From: Bacteroidales bacterium | Lineage (GTDB): Bacteria; Bacteroidota; Bacteroidia; Bacteroidales; JAADJA01 | Assembly: GCA_021740645.1 (NCBI GenBank) | Contig: JAIOZL010000017.1 | Span: 1 to 64,000, forward strand | Direction of reading: 5' to 3' | Length of the DNA: 64,000 nt | In this document: positions 26,909 to 35,510 of the stretch, piece after piece | How the letters are laid out: each line of letters begins with the position of its first letter | Position numbering within the stretch: position 1 is the stretch's first letter | Position numbers and translations under genes: made by a program | Notes under the pieces: generated by a model | What the model was told of the DNA's origin: nothing | What the model saw: only the letters and a program-made list of their open reading frames with translations | The model's database searches: none

Positions 26909-28549
26909 ATGAAAAATTTTATTTCCATTTTTATTTTTATCTCCTTGATGTCATTTTATTCAGTCAGTATTGCCTGTACGGTAATTGTTGCTGGGAAAAA
27001 AGCCACAGTGGATGGCTCTTTAATTGTGTCACATACTGATGCAGGACCTGATTGTCGGGTACACGTGATGCCCGGCCAGTTTTTTACAAAAGGTGCCCAA
27101 ACACCAATTTACTGGGGTATGACTGAGTTGGGCCGGCCGCTGGGTGATTATGGAGATACCCTTGGTTTTATGCCTCAGGTGGAACAAACTTTTAGCTATT
27201 TCCAGTCGGCGTATCCCCAAATGAATGAATATCAGCTGACAATAGGTGAAAGCACAACCAGTATGCGGGAAGAGTTGAAACTTGATTTGGAAACCTGTAA
27301 ACAAATTATGACAGTGGAGCAAGCCCAGGCATTCGCATTGCAGCGTTGTAAAACAGCTAAGGAAGCTTTGAAACTGATCACAGCCTTAATGGAAAAGTAT
27401 GGATTCAGGCCGTCCTGTGCTGGTGAATCAGAATCCCTTGTTTTGGCGGACACGAAAGAGGCCTGGGTGTTGGAGATTTTTGCTGTAGGAAATACATGGA
27501 ATCCTGAAAGTGGCAAACCGGGTGCTATATGGGCTGCACAGCGTGTTCCCGACGACCATGTATTAATTATCCCGAACTGGAGCATTATTAAACAAATCGA
27601 TTTGAAGGATACGGAAAATTTCAGGGCATCCGCAAACTATATGCTGGAAGCAATCGACCGGGGTTGGTACGACCCGGAAAGTGGACAGGACTTTGTTTGG
27701 CAGGATGTTTATGCCCCTGTAGCACGTGAATGGGCAACCAGCAGGTTTTGGTTGTTTTATGCTACGCAGGCGCCAAACCTGAAAGATTGGCCCGATCGTT
27801 TCACTACGGATCCTTTTAAAGGGGATGATCAATACACCCAATATGTCGAGCCTCTGTCCTTATATCCTTTCTCTGTAAAGCCGGAAAAAAAGATGAGTGT
27901 GCAGGATGTGATGGCTTTCCAGCGCTCCACTTTTACCGGAACTGAATACGATAAAGAAAATGCCCCCGGATGGTATTATCCGGATAAAGATGGAAAACTG
28001 GTGAAAAGTGAACATGCCACACCCTTTCCTACAGAGGGAATGAGAAAGATATTAAAGATTAACCGCAGAAGAAATGTAGCCCGGGCCAGGGGGGAATATG
28101 GTATGATTGCCCAGTTACGAGATTGGTTACCCAATGAGGTGGGAGGGATTTACTGGTTTTATGTGGATAATGCTTTTACCAGTCCTTATGTTCCAATGTA
28201 TGCCGGAATTACTGATGTGGCCGACTGCTATAAACATTATGATAAAGAGCAATTCAGCGAAAACTCTATGCGATGGGTAGTTGATTTTGTGGACAACCTG
28301 CTTTACTTAAGGTGGCAGGATGCTGTGAAAGATCTTCATGCGGCACGCGATCCAATGGAACAGCGTTTTTTTGATGAACAAAAAGACGTAGATGAAAAGT
28401 TCTCTGCACTTTATAAAAAGAATCCTAAGAAAGCGAAAGCCTATCTTACTGAATTAACTATTAAAAGGCAAAACGAGGCCTTAAAATTATTTCAGGATTT
28501 GAGGATAGAACTGATTACAAAGTATACGAATAATAAGCAGGGGATCTAG
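26909..28549 (+). CDS. Secreted C69-family dipeptidase
   Basis: The 546-residue peptidase has a signal peptide ending SIA, so the mature chain would start at Cys 23 (CTVIVAGKKATVDGS), the Ntn-type nucleophile of C69/U34 dipeptidases. Further family features are a HTDAGPDCR motif, VVRMD-like central strands (VEP residues at VEPLSLYPF) and the DWLPNEVGGIYWFYVDNAF block. It should cleave di- and small peptides in the periplasm. It follows the porin gene by 101 bp and ends in a shared bidirectional terminator. Confidence 0.9.
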   Translation: MKNFISIFIFISLMSFYSVSIACTVIVAGKKATVDGSLIVSHTDAGPDCRVHVMPGQFFTKGAQTPIYWGMTELGRPLGDYGDTLGFMPQVEQTFSYFQSAYPQMNEYQLTIGESTTSMREELKLDLETCKQIMTVEQAQAFALQRCKTAKEALKLITALMEKYGFRPSCAGESESLVLADTKEAWVLEIFAVGNTWNPESGKPGAIWAAQRVPDDHVLIIPNWSIIKQIDLKDTENFRASANYMLEAIDRGWYDPESGQDFVWQDVYAPVAREWATSRFWLFYATQAPNLKDWPDRFTTDPFKGDDQYTQYVEPLSLYPFSVKPEKKMSVQDVMAFQRSTFTGTEYDKENAPGWYYPDKDGKLVKSEHATPFPTEGMRKILKINRRRNVARARGEYGMIAQLRDWLPNEVGGIYWFYVDNAFTSPYVPMYAGITDVADCYKHYDKEQFSENSMRWVVDFVDNLLYLRWQDAVKDLHAARDPMEQRFFDEQKDVDEKFSALYKKNPKKAKAYLTELTIKRQNEALKLFQDLRIELITKYTNNKQGI

Positions 28550-28557
28550 CTTAAATT

Positions 28558-28590
28558 AATCATCCGATGACTTCGAGTCATCGGATGATT
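28558..28590. terminator. Bidirectional hairpin between dipeptidase and symporter genes
   Basis: A perfect 15-bp inverted repeat (AATCATCCGATGACT / its complement) flanks a 3-nt TCG loop. It lies 9 bp from the dipeptidase stop and 7 bp from the symporter stop. Flanks are AT-rich rather than pure T tracts, but its location between convergent genes makes it a good two-way terminator. Confidence 0.75.
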
Positions 28591-28596
28591 TGAATT

Positions 28597-30057
28597 TTAA
28601 TTTTGTACTACTGCCCTTGGATTGTTCCGGTTTAACCAACTTACAATCGGGTTTGTTATCAATGAAACACCCATTCCAATAGTACCTGCCTGTGGTGAAG
28701 GCATCCCATAAATGTATAACATCAAACAGGTAAACAAACCAAATATGCAGGAATAAAATGCCCCATATTTATTGGCTTTATCCCAAAATAAGCCCCAGAC
28801 AAATGGCCCAAGGAAAGCTGAACCGATAGCTCCCCATGAAATACCCAGAATGGCCACAATAGTATCGGGTTTTGCCAGGGCTATTATCATGGAAATAAAA
28901 ATAAAGATAGCACTGGTCCATCGCATAAATAGGGTCAGGTTTTTATCGGAAGTTTCTTTGTCTTTTTTCATCACACCAGCATAAAAATCCTTTATAACAG
29001 ATGAACTGGAAATTAAAACCAATGCGGCCAGCGTCGACATGGATGCTGATAGGATCAGTAATAAGATAATGATGGATAGGGACTCAGGGATCACAAAGTT
29101 GAGCAATTCTGGCATGAGGGCATCCACATTTGGGCTCCCATTTTCAAAAAATGCAGCCGGCGCAGATTCAGGAGTTAAAAATACCCTTGTGGTTGATCCC
29201 ATAAAATAAGCAATGCATCCTATCAACAACGCAAAGAATGTAGAGGCTACCATCCCTACGCGGACTGATTTCCTGTCTTTTATAGCATAAAACTTTTGGA
29301 TGAGCTGAGGCATAGCAAAAGGGGCCACACTTGTAAGTACCACTAAAGAAAACAGAGGCCACCATCCAGGAGGGCCAATGGCAGCAATAAGTTTTGGTTC
29401 GATCTCTTTTAACGAAATAGTTATTTGGGCAATTCCACCTCCTTCATTTATTGTATAGCCTGCCAATACGATTACGCCCGCTGTCATAATCATCCCAAAA
29501 ATCATATCGATTATGGCCATAGATTTGTACCCACCCATAACCAGGTAAATCGTTGTAAATACACCCATAAAAACTACGGCATGCCAGTACTCAATTCCTG
29601 GAAATGAAGAAGCAAATAAATAGGATAAACCAATAAATACTGCAGCAGAGTAGGGGAGCATAAACACAAAAATGATGATGGGCGTAATAACCTTCAACAT
29701 ATGGCAATCATAGCGTTTTTCGAAAAATTCGCTCATGGTGGAAATACCGTACCTGACTGACATTTTTTTTATTTTCCAACCCAGCAATGCCCAAACCCCA
29801 AGGACACCAATAAGGGCATTAAAAACGCCTATCCAGATTCCTGAATATCCAAAACCCCAACCAACTTTTCCTGCAAACCCAATAAATACTACAGCTGAAA
29901 AATAGGCCGTTCCATATGAGAAAGCACTCATCCAGGGCCCAATATTTCCTCCACCCAGAAAAAAATCATTAAAGGATTTGGTCTTTTTCATTCCCAGATA
30001 CCCCACGATAATGATCATTAGGGCATACAGCGAGATGACTAATATTTTTACCAGCAT
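28597..30057 (-). CDS. Sodium:solute symporter (SSS family)
   Basis: The 486-residue protein has about 13 predicted membrane helices. Family features are an N-terminal FNDFFLGGGNIGPWMSAFSYGTAYFSAV motif and a GGYKSMAIIDMIFGM stretch near the sodium site. SSS members import sugars, amino acids or organic acids with sodium. It lies 49 bp downstream of the CoA-transferase genes and is probably co-transcribed, suggesting its solute is the acid the transferase activates (inference). Confidence 0.88.
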   Translation of the reverse strand: MLVKILVISLYALMIIIVGYLGMKKTKSFNDFFLGGGNIGPWMSAFSYGTAYFSAVVFIGFAGKVGWGFGYSGIWIGVFNALIGVLGVWALLGWKIKKMSVRYGISTMSEFFEKRYDCHMLKVITPIIIFVFMLPYSAAVFIGLSYLFASSFPGIEYWHAVVFMGVFTTIYLVMGGYKSMAIIDMIFGMIMTAGVIVLAGYTINEGGGIAQITISLKEIEPKLIAAIGPPGWWPLFSLVVLTSVAPFAMPQLIQKFYAIKDRKSVRVGMVASTFFALLIGCIAYFMGSTTRVFLTPESAPAAFFENGSPNVDALMPELLNFVIPESLSIIILLLILSASMSTLAALVLISSSSVIKDFYAGVMKKDKETSDKNLTLFMRWTSAIFIFISMIIALAKPDTIVAILGISWGAIGSAFLGPFVWGLFWDKANKYGAFYSCIFGLFTCLMLYIYGMPSPQAGTIGMGVSLITNPIVSWLNRNNPRAVVQN

Positions 30058-30106
30058 AATTGTATTGAAATTCTAAACTCTAAACTCTAAAATTCAAACT
30101 ATAGTT

Positions 30107-30874
30107 CTATTTCCTGTACAAGCCATCCGGGTCAACTTCTTCTCTGAGCAGTTTTAGCTCCTGGGCTGTTGGAGGATCATTTGATTCCAGCTCATCAGCA
30201 ATAAGTAATTCAAAGCCTGTATTATCAATGACCTGTTCCACCGTAACACCCGGATTAAGGCTAAGCAATTTCATTGTTTTCGTTTGCTCGTCATATCCCA
30301 TGGTACATAAATTCGTAACTACACGGTAAGGACCTGTATTGGCTGGAAGTCCAGCTTTTTCGCGGGAACCCGGGCCAGTCAGAAAACCAGGGGTGGTCAG
30401 GAAGTCGATTTTTTCAATAAACCTTCTTTTATCATGGATCATAATGGCAATGGTCCGCCAGCAGGCTGAGCCTACATCATTTCCTCCACCACTGCCCGGA
30501 AGCCGTACTTTTGGATTTTTGTGATCGCCAATTACTGTCGAATTTAAATTGCCGTATTTATCTATCTGTGCACCACCCAGGAAGCCAAATTCGATAAATC
30601 CTCTTTGTGATGTTTCCATGATATCGCAAATCCCTGAAGCAGCAATGCCTTTATTGTAAGTTCGCATATCTCCCACAGCCAATGGCAATTTTTCGAGGAT
30701 AGCTCCTGTACCTCCAAACTCAAAAACAGGTACGAGGTTAGGGGCATGCATGGCCTGGGCGAGGCTGGCAGCAAGCATAGGTATTCCGGTTCCGATAAAT
30801 GCAGTGGTTCCATCTTCCATTACCCTGGAAGCAAGGCATATCAATAATTCTGATGGTGAATATTCTTGTGTCAT
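30107..30874 (-). CDS. CoA-transferase subunit B (glutaconate CoA-transferase-like)
   Basis: This 255-residue type I CoA-transferase beta subunit has the GTGIPMLAASLAQAMHAPNL region and an FEFGGTG motif in which E52 is in the right place for the catalytic glutamate. A glycine-rich LPGSGGGNDVGS segment follows. It starts 10 bp after the A subunit gene. Glutaconate CoA-transferase and related 2-hydroxyacid or fatty-acid transferases, or the IpdAB-type hydrolases, are all possible; the substrate is not decided. Confidence 0.75.
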   Translation of the reverse strand: MTQEYSPSELLICLASRVMEDGTTAFIGTGIPMLAASLAQAMHAPNLVPVFEFGGTGAILEKLPLAVGDMRTYNKGIAASGICDIMETSQRGFIEFGFLGGAQIDKYGNLNSTVIGDHKNPKVRLPGSGGGNDVGSACWRTIAIMIHDKRRFIEKIDFLTTPGFLTGPGSREKAGLPANTGPYRVVTNLCTMGYDEQTKTMKLLSLNPGVTVEQVIDNTGFELLIADELESNDPPTAQELKLLREEVDPDGLYRK

Positions 30875-30884
30875 GACGTACCTC

Positions 30885-31862
30885 CTATAATGTTAAATCT
30901 TGTAAACGTTTCGATCCGATTTTTTCAAGCAGCGCTTTATGATCCGGAAGATCGTATAACCATTCCTTCATATACTCATCCATACCCTCTTGTGTCTTTT
31001 GCTTGTCGACATACATTTTATAGTGATCTTCGTCACGTTCGTACATCCCGCTCATTTCACCCGGCCATGAAGCATAGGGTGCATGAACTACCGCATCTAC
31101 AAGGTAGTAAGGGATGATGGTGCGGTCAGGTTGTTTCCTGATTTCATCTGTATCAATTATTTCTTCGGCACTTATGATGAGGTTTTTACAGGCTCTTGAC
31201 ATTTCAAAGGCAAAACCGCTGATGCCATCGATTTGGCAGTTGCCATGAATATCTGCCCTATGCACATGAATAATCGCAGTATCAACAACAAGGGCAGGTA
31301 GCAACGCCACAGGCCTGCCTGTATATGGACATTCAACGGCAATAGAAGATGATTTATTAAAAGTATCCGTCCCAAGCATACTGCTGGTGGGGATAAATGG
31401 AATTCCCATAGAAGCCGCTTTAAACCGCCAGGTTAAGGCGGCATTCGACCATTCCACAATCTTTTTTACGGAGCCATCTTCAACCCGGCGGCGCATATTG
31501 CCGGAAATGCCATAAACTTCCAGACCGATGTAGGTAAAATCTATCTCTCGTACCATATCTGCTGCAAACAACAAATCCAGTTCATGAACACCCTGGCCAA
31601 CTATCCTGAAATCTTTTTTCCCTGACCGGACTAAAGCCCTGGTTAATGTTAACGGACAACGGACCGTTCCGTAAAGCTCGAAGCCGATATAATCGCCGCT
31701 ATTAACAAATTTTTCGATGGCCTCTTCATCCGTCATCGTTTTATCAATAAGCGCTTTCGATTTTTTCCTGTTGTGCGCCCGAAAACCTTCCATATCCACA
31801 TCCTGGATAAGGGAAGCTTCCCCTCTGGCAACAATAGGAATGCAATTCTTATGCTCTTTCAT
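30885..31862 (-). CDS. CoA-transferase subunit A (glutaconate CoA-transferase-like)
   Basis: The 325-residue alpha subunit has the CoA-transferase fold: GDYIGFELYGTVRCPLTLTRALVRSG, then a VHRADIHGNCQIDG block which is a family hallmark, and a DEIRKQPDRTIIPYYLVDAVVHAP segment. With subunit B it would move CoA between acids. It is the first gene of a three-gene operon with subunit B and the sodium symporter. No distinct promoter box was found. Confidence 0.75.
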   Translation of the reverse strand: MKEHKNCIPIVARGEASLIQDVDMEGFRAHNRKKSKALIDKTMTDEEAIEKFVNSGDYIGFELYGTVRCPLTLTRALVRSGKKDFRIVGQGVHELDLLFAADMVREIDFTYIGLEVYGISGNMRRRVEDGSVKKIVEWSNAALTWRFKAASMGIPFIPTSSMLGTDTFNKSSSIAVECPYTGRPVALLPALVVDTAIIHVHRADIHGNCQIDGISGFAFEMSRACKNLIISAEEIIDTDEIRKQPDRTIIPYYLVDAVVHAPYASWPGEMSGMYERDEDHYKMYVDKQKTQEGMDEYMKEWLYDLPDHKALLEKIGSKRLQDLTL

Positions 31863-32073
31863 ATTTGAGTAAGTTTTATTATAATTGTCGGTAGAAAAAA
31901 AGAATCTGCTAGTAAATCAAGTATTTTTTAGTAGAAATGTAGTTGAAAATTATATCATCAAAACTAATTATTTTAAAAATTAGAAAAAATGAATTGCCAA
32001 GAAAAATACTAATTTATACTCAATATAAGGAAATTAAAGAGGCTAAAATTTGTAGTGATATCGTACAACCAGG

Positions 32074-33603
32074 CTAATAAGAGGGAGTAGCATCATAGTA
32101 TATTCCTGCTCCGGGGCCTAAAGGAATTCCAAGATACAACCATACGACCAACAATATAACCCAACCAATGAAAAATAATATGGAATAGGGAAGCATGGTG
32201 GCAACGAGGGTTCCGATGCCTGCATTTTTATCATACTTCTCAAAATAGACGATGATCAGTGCAAAGAAACTCATCATTGGGGAAATAATATTGGTCACGC
32301 TGTCGCCAATCCGATAAACTACCTGTGTCAACTCCGGACTATAGCCCAGGAACATAAACATCGGAACAAAAATAGGGGCAAGCAAAGCCCATTTTGCGGA
32401 GGCACTTCCCATAATTAAATTTATGGAACCAGAAAATATTACAAAAAGGATGATAAGCGGGATAAGACTTAATTCAAGGCTTTTAATAAAGGAGGCCCCG
32501 TTAATGGCCAGGATAATTCCCAGGTTACTCCAGTTAAAATATTCGACAAACTGGGCCGCAAAAAATACAAGTACCAGGTAAGCGGCCAGGGATTTCATCG
32601 ACTCTGCCATACCCTTCATTACATCCGTGTCATTTTTATATTTTTTGATAGCAATACCGTAAACTATCCCCATGATTCCGGCAACCAGGAATAATATGGC
32701 AACCACTCCTTTCAGAACAGGGGATTGCAGGAAGGTCCCGTCCGGCCCACGCAAAAGGCCATTGTCTGGTATAAAACCTATTAGTAAGATTATCAAAAAA
32801 CCGAGAAAAAAATAGGACACTCTTTTCAAGCCTTTCTTTTCATTAGGGGATAGCTTTTCTATTTTTTCCTGTTTAATCCCGTCGGTTTTATATTCTCCAA
32901 GCGAAGGGACTACAATTTTTTCAGTAACCCAGGTGCCGATAGTTGCAATCACAAAAGTAGAAGCCACCATAAAGTAATAATTAGCGGTAGGATTTACATG
33001 GTAACTTTTATCTACAAGATGTGCCGCCTCTTCTGAAAGGCCGGCCAAAAGGGGATCAATGGTGCCCAAAACAAGATTAGCTGAAAATCCACCTGATACT
33101 CCTGCGAAGGCAGCAGCCATTCCGGCAATGGGGTGACGGCCAATAGCGAGAAAAATAGTTCCTGCAAGAGGTACAAGTAAAACATATCCAACAGAAGATG
33201 CCAAATTAGAAACGATGCCTGCAATTACAATGATAAAGGTTAAAATTCGCTCTGGTGAATTTAAAACCAGGGCCCGGATTATTACTGAGATCAATCCTGA
33301 GTTTTCGGCTATCCCAATGCCCAGCATGGCCACTATAACAATTCCGAGTGGAGCGAAAGAGGTGAAATTATCCACCATCTTCGTTAAAATGTCGTAAAGC
33401 CCTTCCTTGGTAAGTAAATTAATTGCTTTAAAGGTTTCTCCTGTTATGGGATGGTCGGCACTTATTCCGATTGTTCCGAAAATAGCAGATAATACTAAGA
33501 TTATAAGTGCAAAGATTCCAAATAGGGTGGCAGGGTGAGGAAGTGCATTGCCCCCTTTTTCAACAACTTTTAAGAATGTATTTATATATCTTTTTTTACC
33601 CAT
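32074..33603 (-). CDS. AbgT-family transporter
   Basis: The 509-residue integral membrane protein has about 12-13 hydrophobic spans. Typical AbgT stretches are KGGNALPHPATLFGIFALI near the start, the APLGIVIVAMLGIGIAENSGL block and the GSASAKWALLAPIFVPMFM block. Members include AbgT (p-aminobenzoyl-glutamate) and MtrF (drug export). The natural substrate here is not known. It lies upstream of the CoA-transferase operon on the same strand with a 211-bp gap. Confidence 0.85.
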   Translation of the reverse strand: MGKKRYINTFLKVVEKGGNALPHPATLFGIFALIILVLSAIFGTIGISADHPITGETFKAINLLTKEGLYDILTKMVDNFTSFAPLGIVIVAMLGIGIAENSGLISVIIRALVLNSPERILTFIIVIAGIVSNLASSVGYVLLVPLAGTIFLAIGRHPIAGMAAAFAGVSGGFSANLVLGTIDPLLAGLSEEAAHLVDKSYHVNPTANYYFMVASTFVIATIGTWVTEKIVVPSLGEYKTDGIKQEKIEKLSPNEKKGLKRVSYFFLGFLIILLIGFIPDNGLLRGPDGTFLQSPVLKGVVAILFLVAGIMGIVYGIAIKKYKNDTDVMKGMAESMKSLAAYLVLVFFAAQFVEYFNWSNLGIILAINGASFIKSLELSLIPLIILFVIFSGSINLIMGSASAKWALLAPIFVPMFMFLGYSPELTQVVYRIGDSVTNIISPMMSFFALIIVYFEKYDKNAGIGTLVATMLPYSILFFIGWVILLVVWLYLGIPLGPGAGIYYDATPSY

Positions 33604-33616
33604 ATGTTTAGCATAT

Positions 33617-33699
33617 CTAATATATTAGTATCAGATTGTTTTAACTCAGTGTAATTGAGTAAGGAAACTTATTCTGCAGTTAGATATAATATGCAGAAT
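33617..33699. promoter_or_regulatory. Two inverted repeats upstream of the AbgT-family gene
   Basis: CTAATATATTAG (33617-33628) is a perfect 12-bp palindrome. ATTCTGCA (33671-33678) and TGCAGAAT (33692-33699) form an 8-bp inverted repeat with a 13-bp spacer. They lie between the GH16-like gene and the AbgT-family gene and could be operators or a weak terminator; no T tract follows on the minus strand. Confidence 0.35.
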
Positions 33700-33715
33700 A
33701 CCTTGAGATTTACCC

Positions 33716-35356
33716 TCAGCCTTCCTGGTAACAGCGTACCCAATCTATTTCCATTGAAGCAGGTAATCCACTACCGTCGGTTTTACCGGTAATAGAGGAG
33801 CTGAAAACAAGGTACATTTCTTCATGCGGAATTCCATGGGTTTGTTCATTCACCACCACCTCATTGATTTTCCATATAAGCTTATCTTTGGTCCAGATGA
33901 GGGTATAGATAAAGAAATCCTGTGAAACATCCAGTCCTGAAAATTCTGCCATCTTTTTTTCCAGGCTGTCCTTTTTTGATATGTCTCCATAAACGTTGCC
34001 CACGTTAATTTTGGTCTTTTTCTTATCGAGTTTTAAAATATCAACATGGGGGAGGTTTTTTTCAGAAGCCATCCAAAAATTATAATTCACAGGTTTGGCG
34101 TAGTTCACTTTTATTTTAGCTTCCACTTTCCCATATTTTAGCCTGTAGGATTTTGCAGTGCTCACTAAGCCGGTGGTAAAGTCAAATTTTTGTGGAACAA
34201 ATCCAAAGGGAAGCTGCCATTTTTTTCCTTCGATGCTTTCCCTTTTGGTCATAATTTTTAATGTGCCCTGTGTTTCGATGTTGGCTCCATCAGTGGGAAA
34301 TGCCTTATCCTGGTCGAGGGCATAAGCACCGTTCATTAACTTATCGCCCCAATAATAGCGGGTCATCCATTTGTCGGTATCCAGTTTGCCACCTGTGAAA
34401 TCATCTTCAAAAACTACTTTCCACTTTTTAAGGCTGTTAAATTTACTGGAATCTTTAAGTTCGAGATACCATTTATATTTTTTGCTGCTTTTGAAATCTT
34501 CATGCTCCTTGATTTTAGCCTTTTCTGCCGCCTCACTTTCAGAAAGGCCAGCCAATAGTTCTTTGTGTTCAGAAGAGGCCAGGTATTTTTCAAGCTCAAT
34601 ATAATCAGCTAGTTCTTTTGAGTTTTTAAACGATACAAAATCTTTGTACTTTGTTGAATCTTTAAATTTGAAATAAAATTTAATGGGTTTTGATTTGCTA
34701 AGTAGTTTATATTCTTTCTCCTGTTTCTCAATTTCTGCCAGCTTGTTGTTTACAAAATCTTTACGCTCTTTGAATTGGCCCGACTCAATCTCTTTGGTGA
34801 GCTTTTCAAATTCAACGACTTCACTGGTTTTTTCAACCTTATCATTTTCTCCCGCACTTAAATATTTTTTAACTGCCTTATTTTTTTCCAGCTTCTCAAA
34901 TTGTTTTTCCTTGTTGTGTATCGATGTTTTTTCTTTGGTTAGTTTGTTTTTATCATTCGCGAAGTTGGCTGAATTTACGATCTCTTTAAGTTCCTCATAA
35001 CTCTCTAAATCTTCCGACTTACTTATTTTAGTAAAATCTGCTAATTTTTGCGAAGCTTTAAACTTAAAGAAGCTTTGGAATTTTTTAGATTTCTTTTGGT
35101 TTTCAAAGAGTTTTATTTTACCCTCTTCGGCTGTTTTTTCTTTTTCTATTTTGTTATATAGATTTTTATGCTCATTGGAATCGAGATATTTCCCTAAATC
35201 ATTAAAGGCTTTTAATTCATCAGCGTCACTGAATTCGTTAAAATCATTAAACTCTTTTATCAGATCAGCCCTGTCTTGCTCGATTTTAGAGGTTTTGGGG
35301 ATGGAACTGAATTTTGAGAAAATAAAATACTTACTTCCAAATGCGAAATTAGCCAT
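33716..35356 (-). CDS. GH16-like pseudoenzyme with N-terminal charged repeats
   Basis: The 546-residue protein has no signal peptide. Residues 34-302 hold four degenerate Lys/Glu-rich helical repeats of about 65-70 residues with Phe-rich FFKFK-type and KSKKxK joints. Residues 312-545 look like a laminarinase-type (GH16) jelly roll: VVFEDDFTGGKLDTDKW, LKYGKVEAKIKV, EIDWVRCYQ. The GH16 catalytic motif ExDxxE is replaced by HVDILK (H437, D439, K442), so both catalytic glutamates are lost. Probably a binding or structural protein in the cytoplasm; function unknown. Relatives in other Bacteroidota may exist, which I could not check. Confidence 0.65.
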   Translation of the reverse strand: MANFAFGSKYFIFSKFSSIPKTSKIEQDRADLIKEFNDFNEFSDADELKAFNDLGKYLDSNEHKNLYNKIEKEKTAEEGKIKLFENQKKSKKFQSFFKFKASQKLADFTKISKSEDLESYEELKEIVNSANFANDKNKLTKEKTSIHNKEKQFEKLEKNKAVKKYLSAGENDKVEKTSEVVEFEKLTKEIESGQFKERKDFVNNKLAEIEKQEKEYKLLSKSKPIKFYFKFKDSTKYKDFVSFKNSKELADYIELEKYLASSEHKELLAGLSESEAAEKAKIKEHEDFKSSKKYKWYLELKDSSKFNSLKKWKVVFEDDFTGGKLDTDKWMTRYYWGDKLMNGAYALDQDKAFPTDGANIETQGTLKIMTKRESIEGKKWQLPFGFVPQKFDFTTGLVSTAKSYRLKYGKVEAKIKVNYAKPVNYNFWMASEKNLPHVDILKLDKKKTKINVGNVYGDISKKDSLEKKMAEFSGLDVSQDFFIYTLIWTKDKLIWKINEVVVNEQTHGIPHEEMYLVFSSSITGKTDGSGLPASMEIDWVRCYQEG

Positions 35357-35394
35357 TGCGAATAGTTTACTTTAAAAAATGAAAGACAATATTA

Positions 35395-35402
35395 CAAAAG
35401 TA
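35395..35402 (-). promoter_or_regulatory. Putative -7 box of the GH16-like gene
   Basis: The minus strand reads TACTTTTG, matching TAnnTTTG, 38 bp before the start codon; no matching TTG box at the usual spacing. Confidence 0.4.
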
Positions 35403-35510
35403 ATGGTTTCAGGCAAATAAATATTTTCGAAAATTTATTAATGCTTTTAGACAATTAATGGTATCTGCTTAAATTTATGATTATTAGGCAACACAGAATC
35501 TAATTCTAAG

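Noticed and set aside
30060-30100. CTAAACT-type short direct repeats between CoA-transferase B and the symporter gene
   Set aside because: Probably slippage; no hairpin and no sequence conserved elsewhere in the window.
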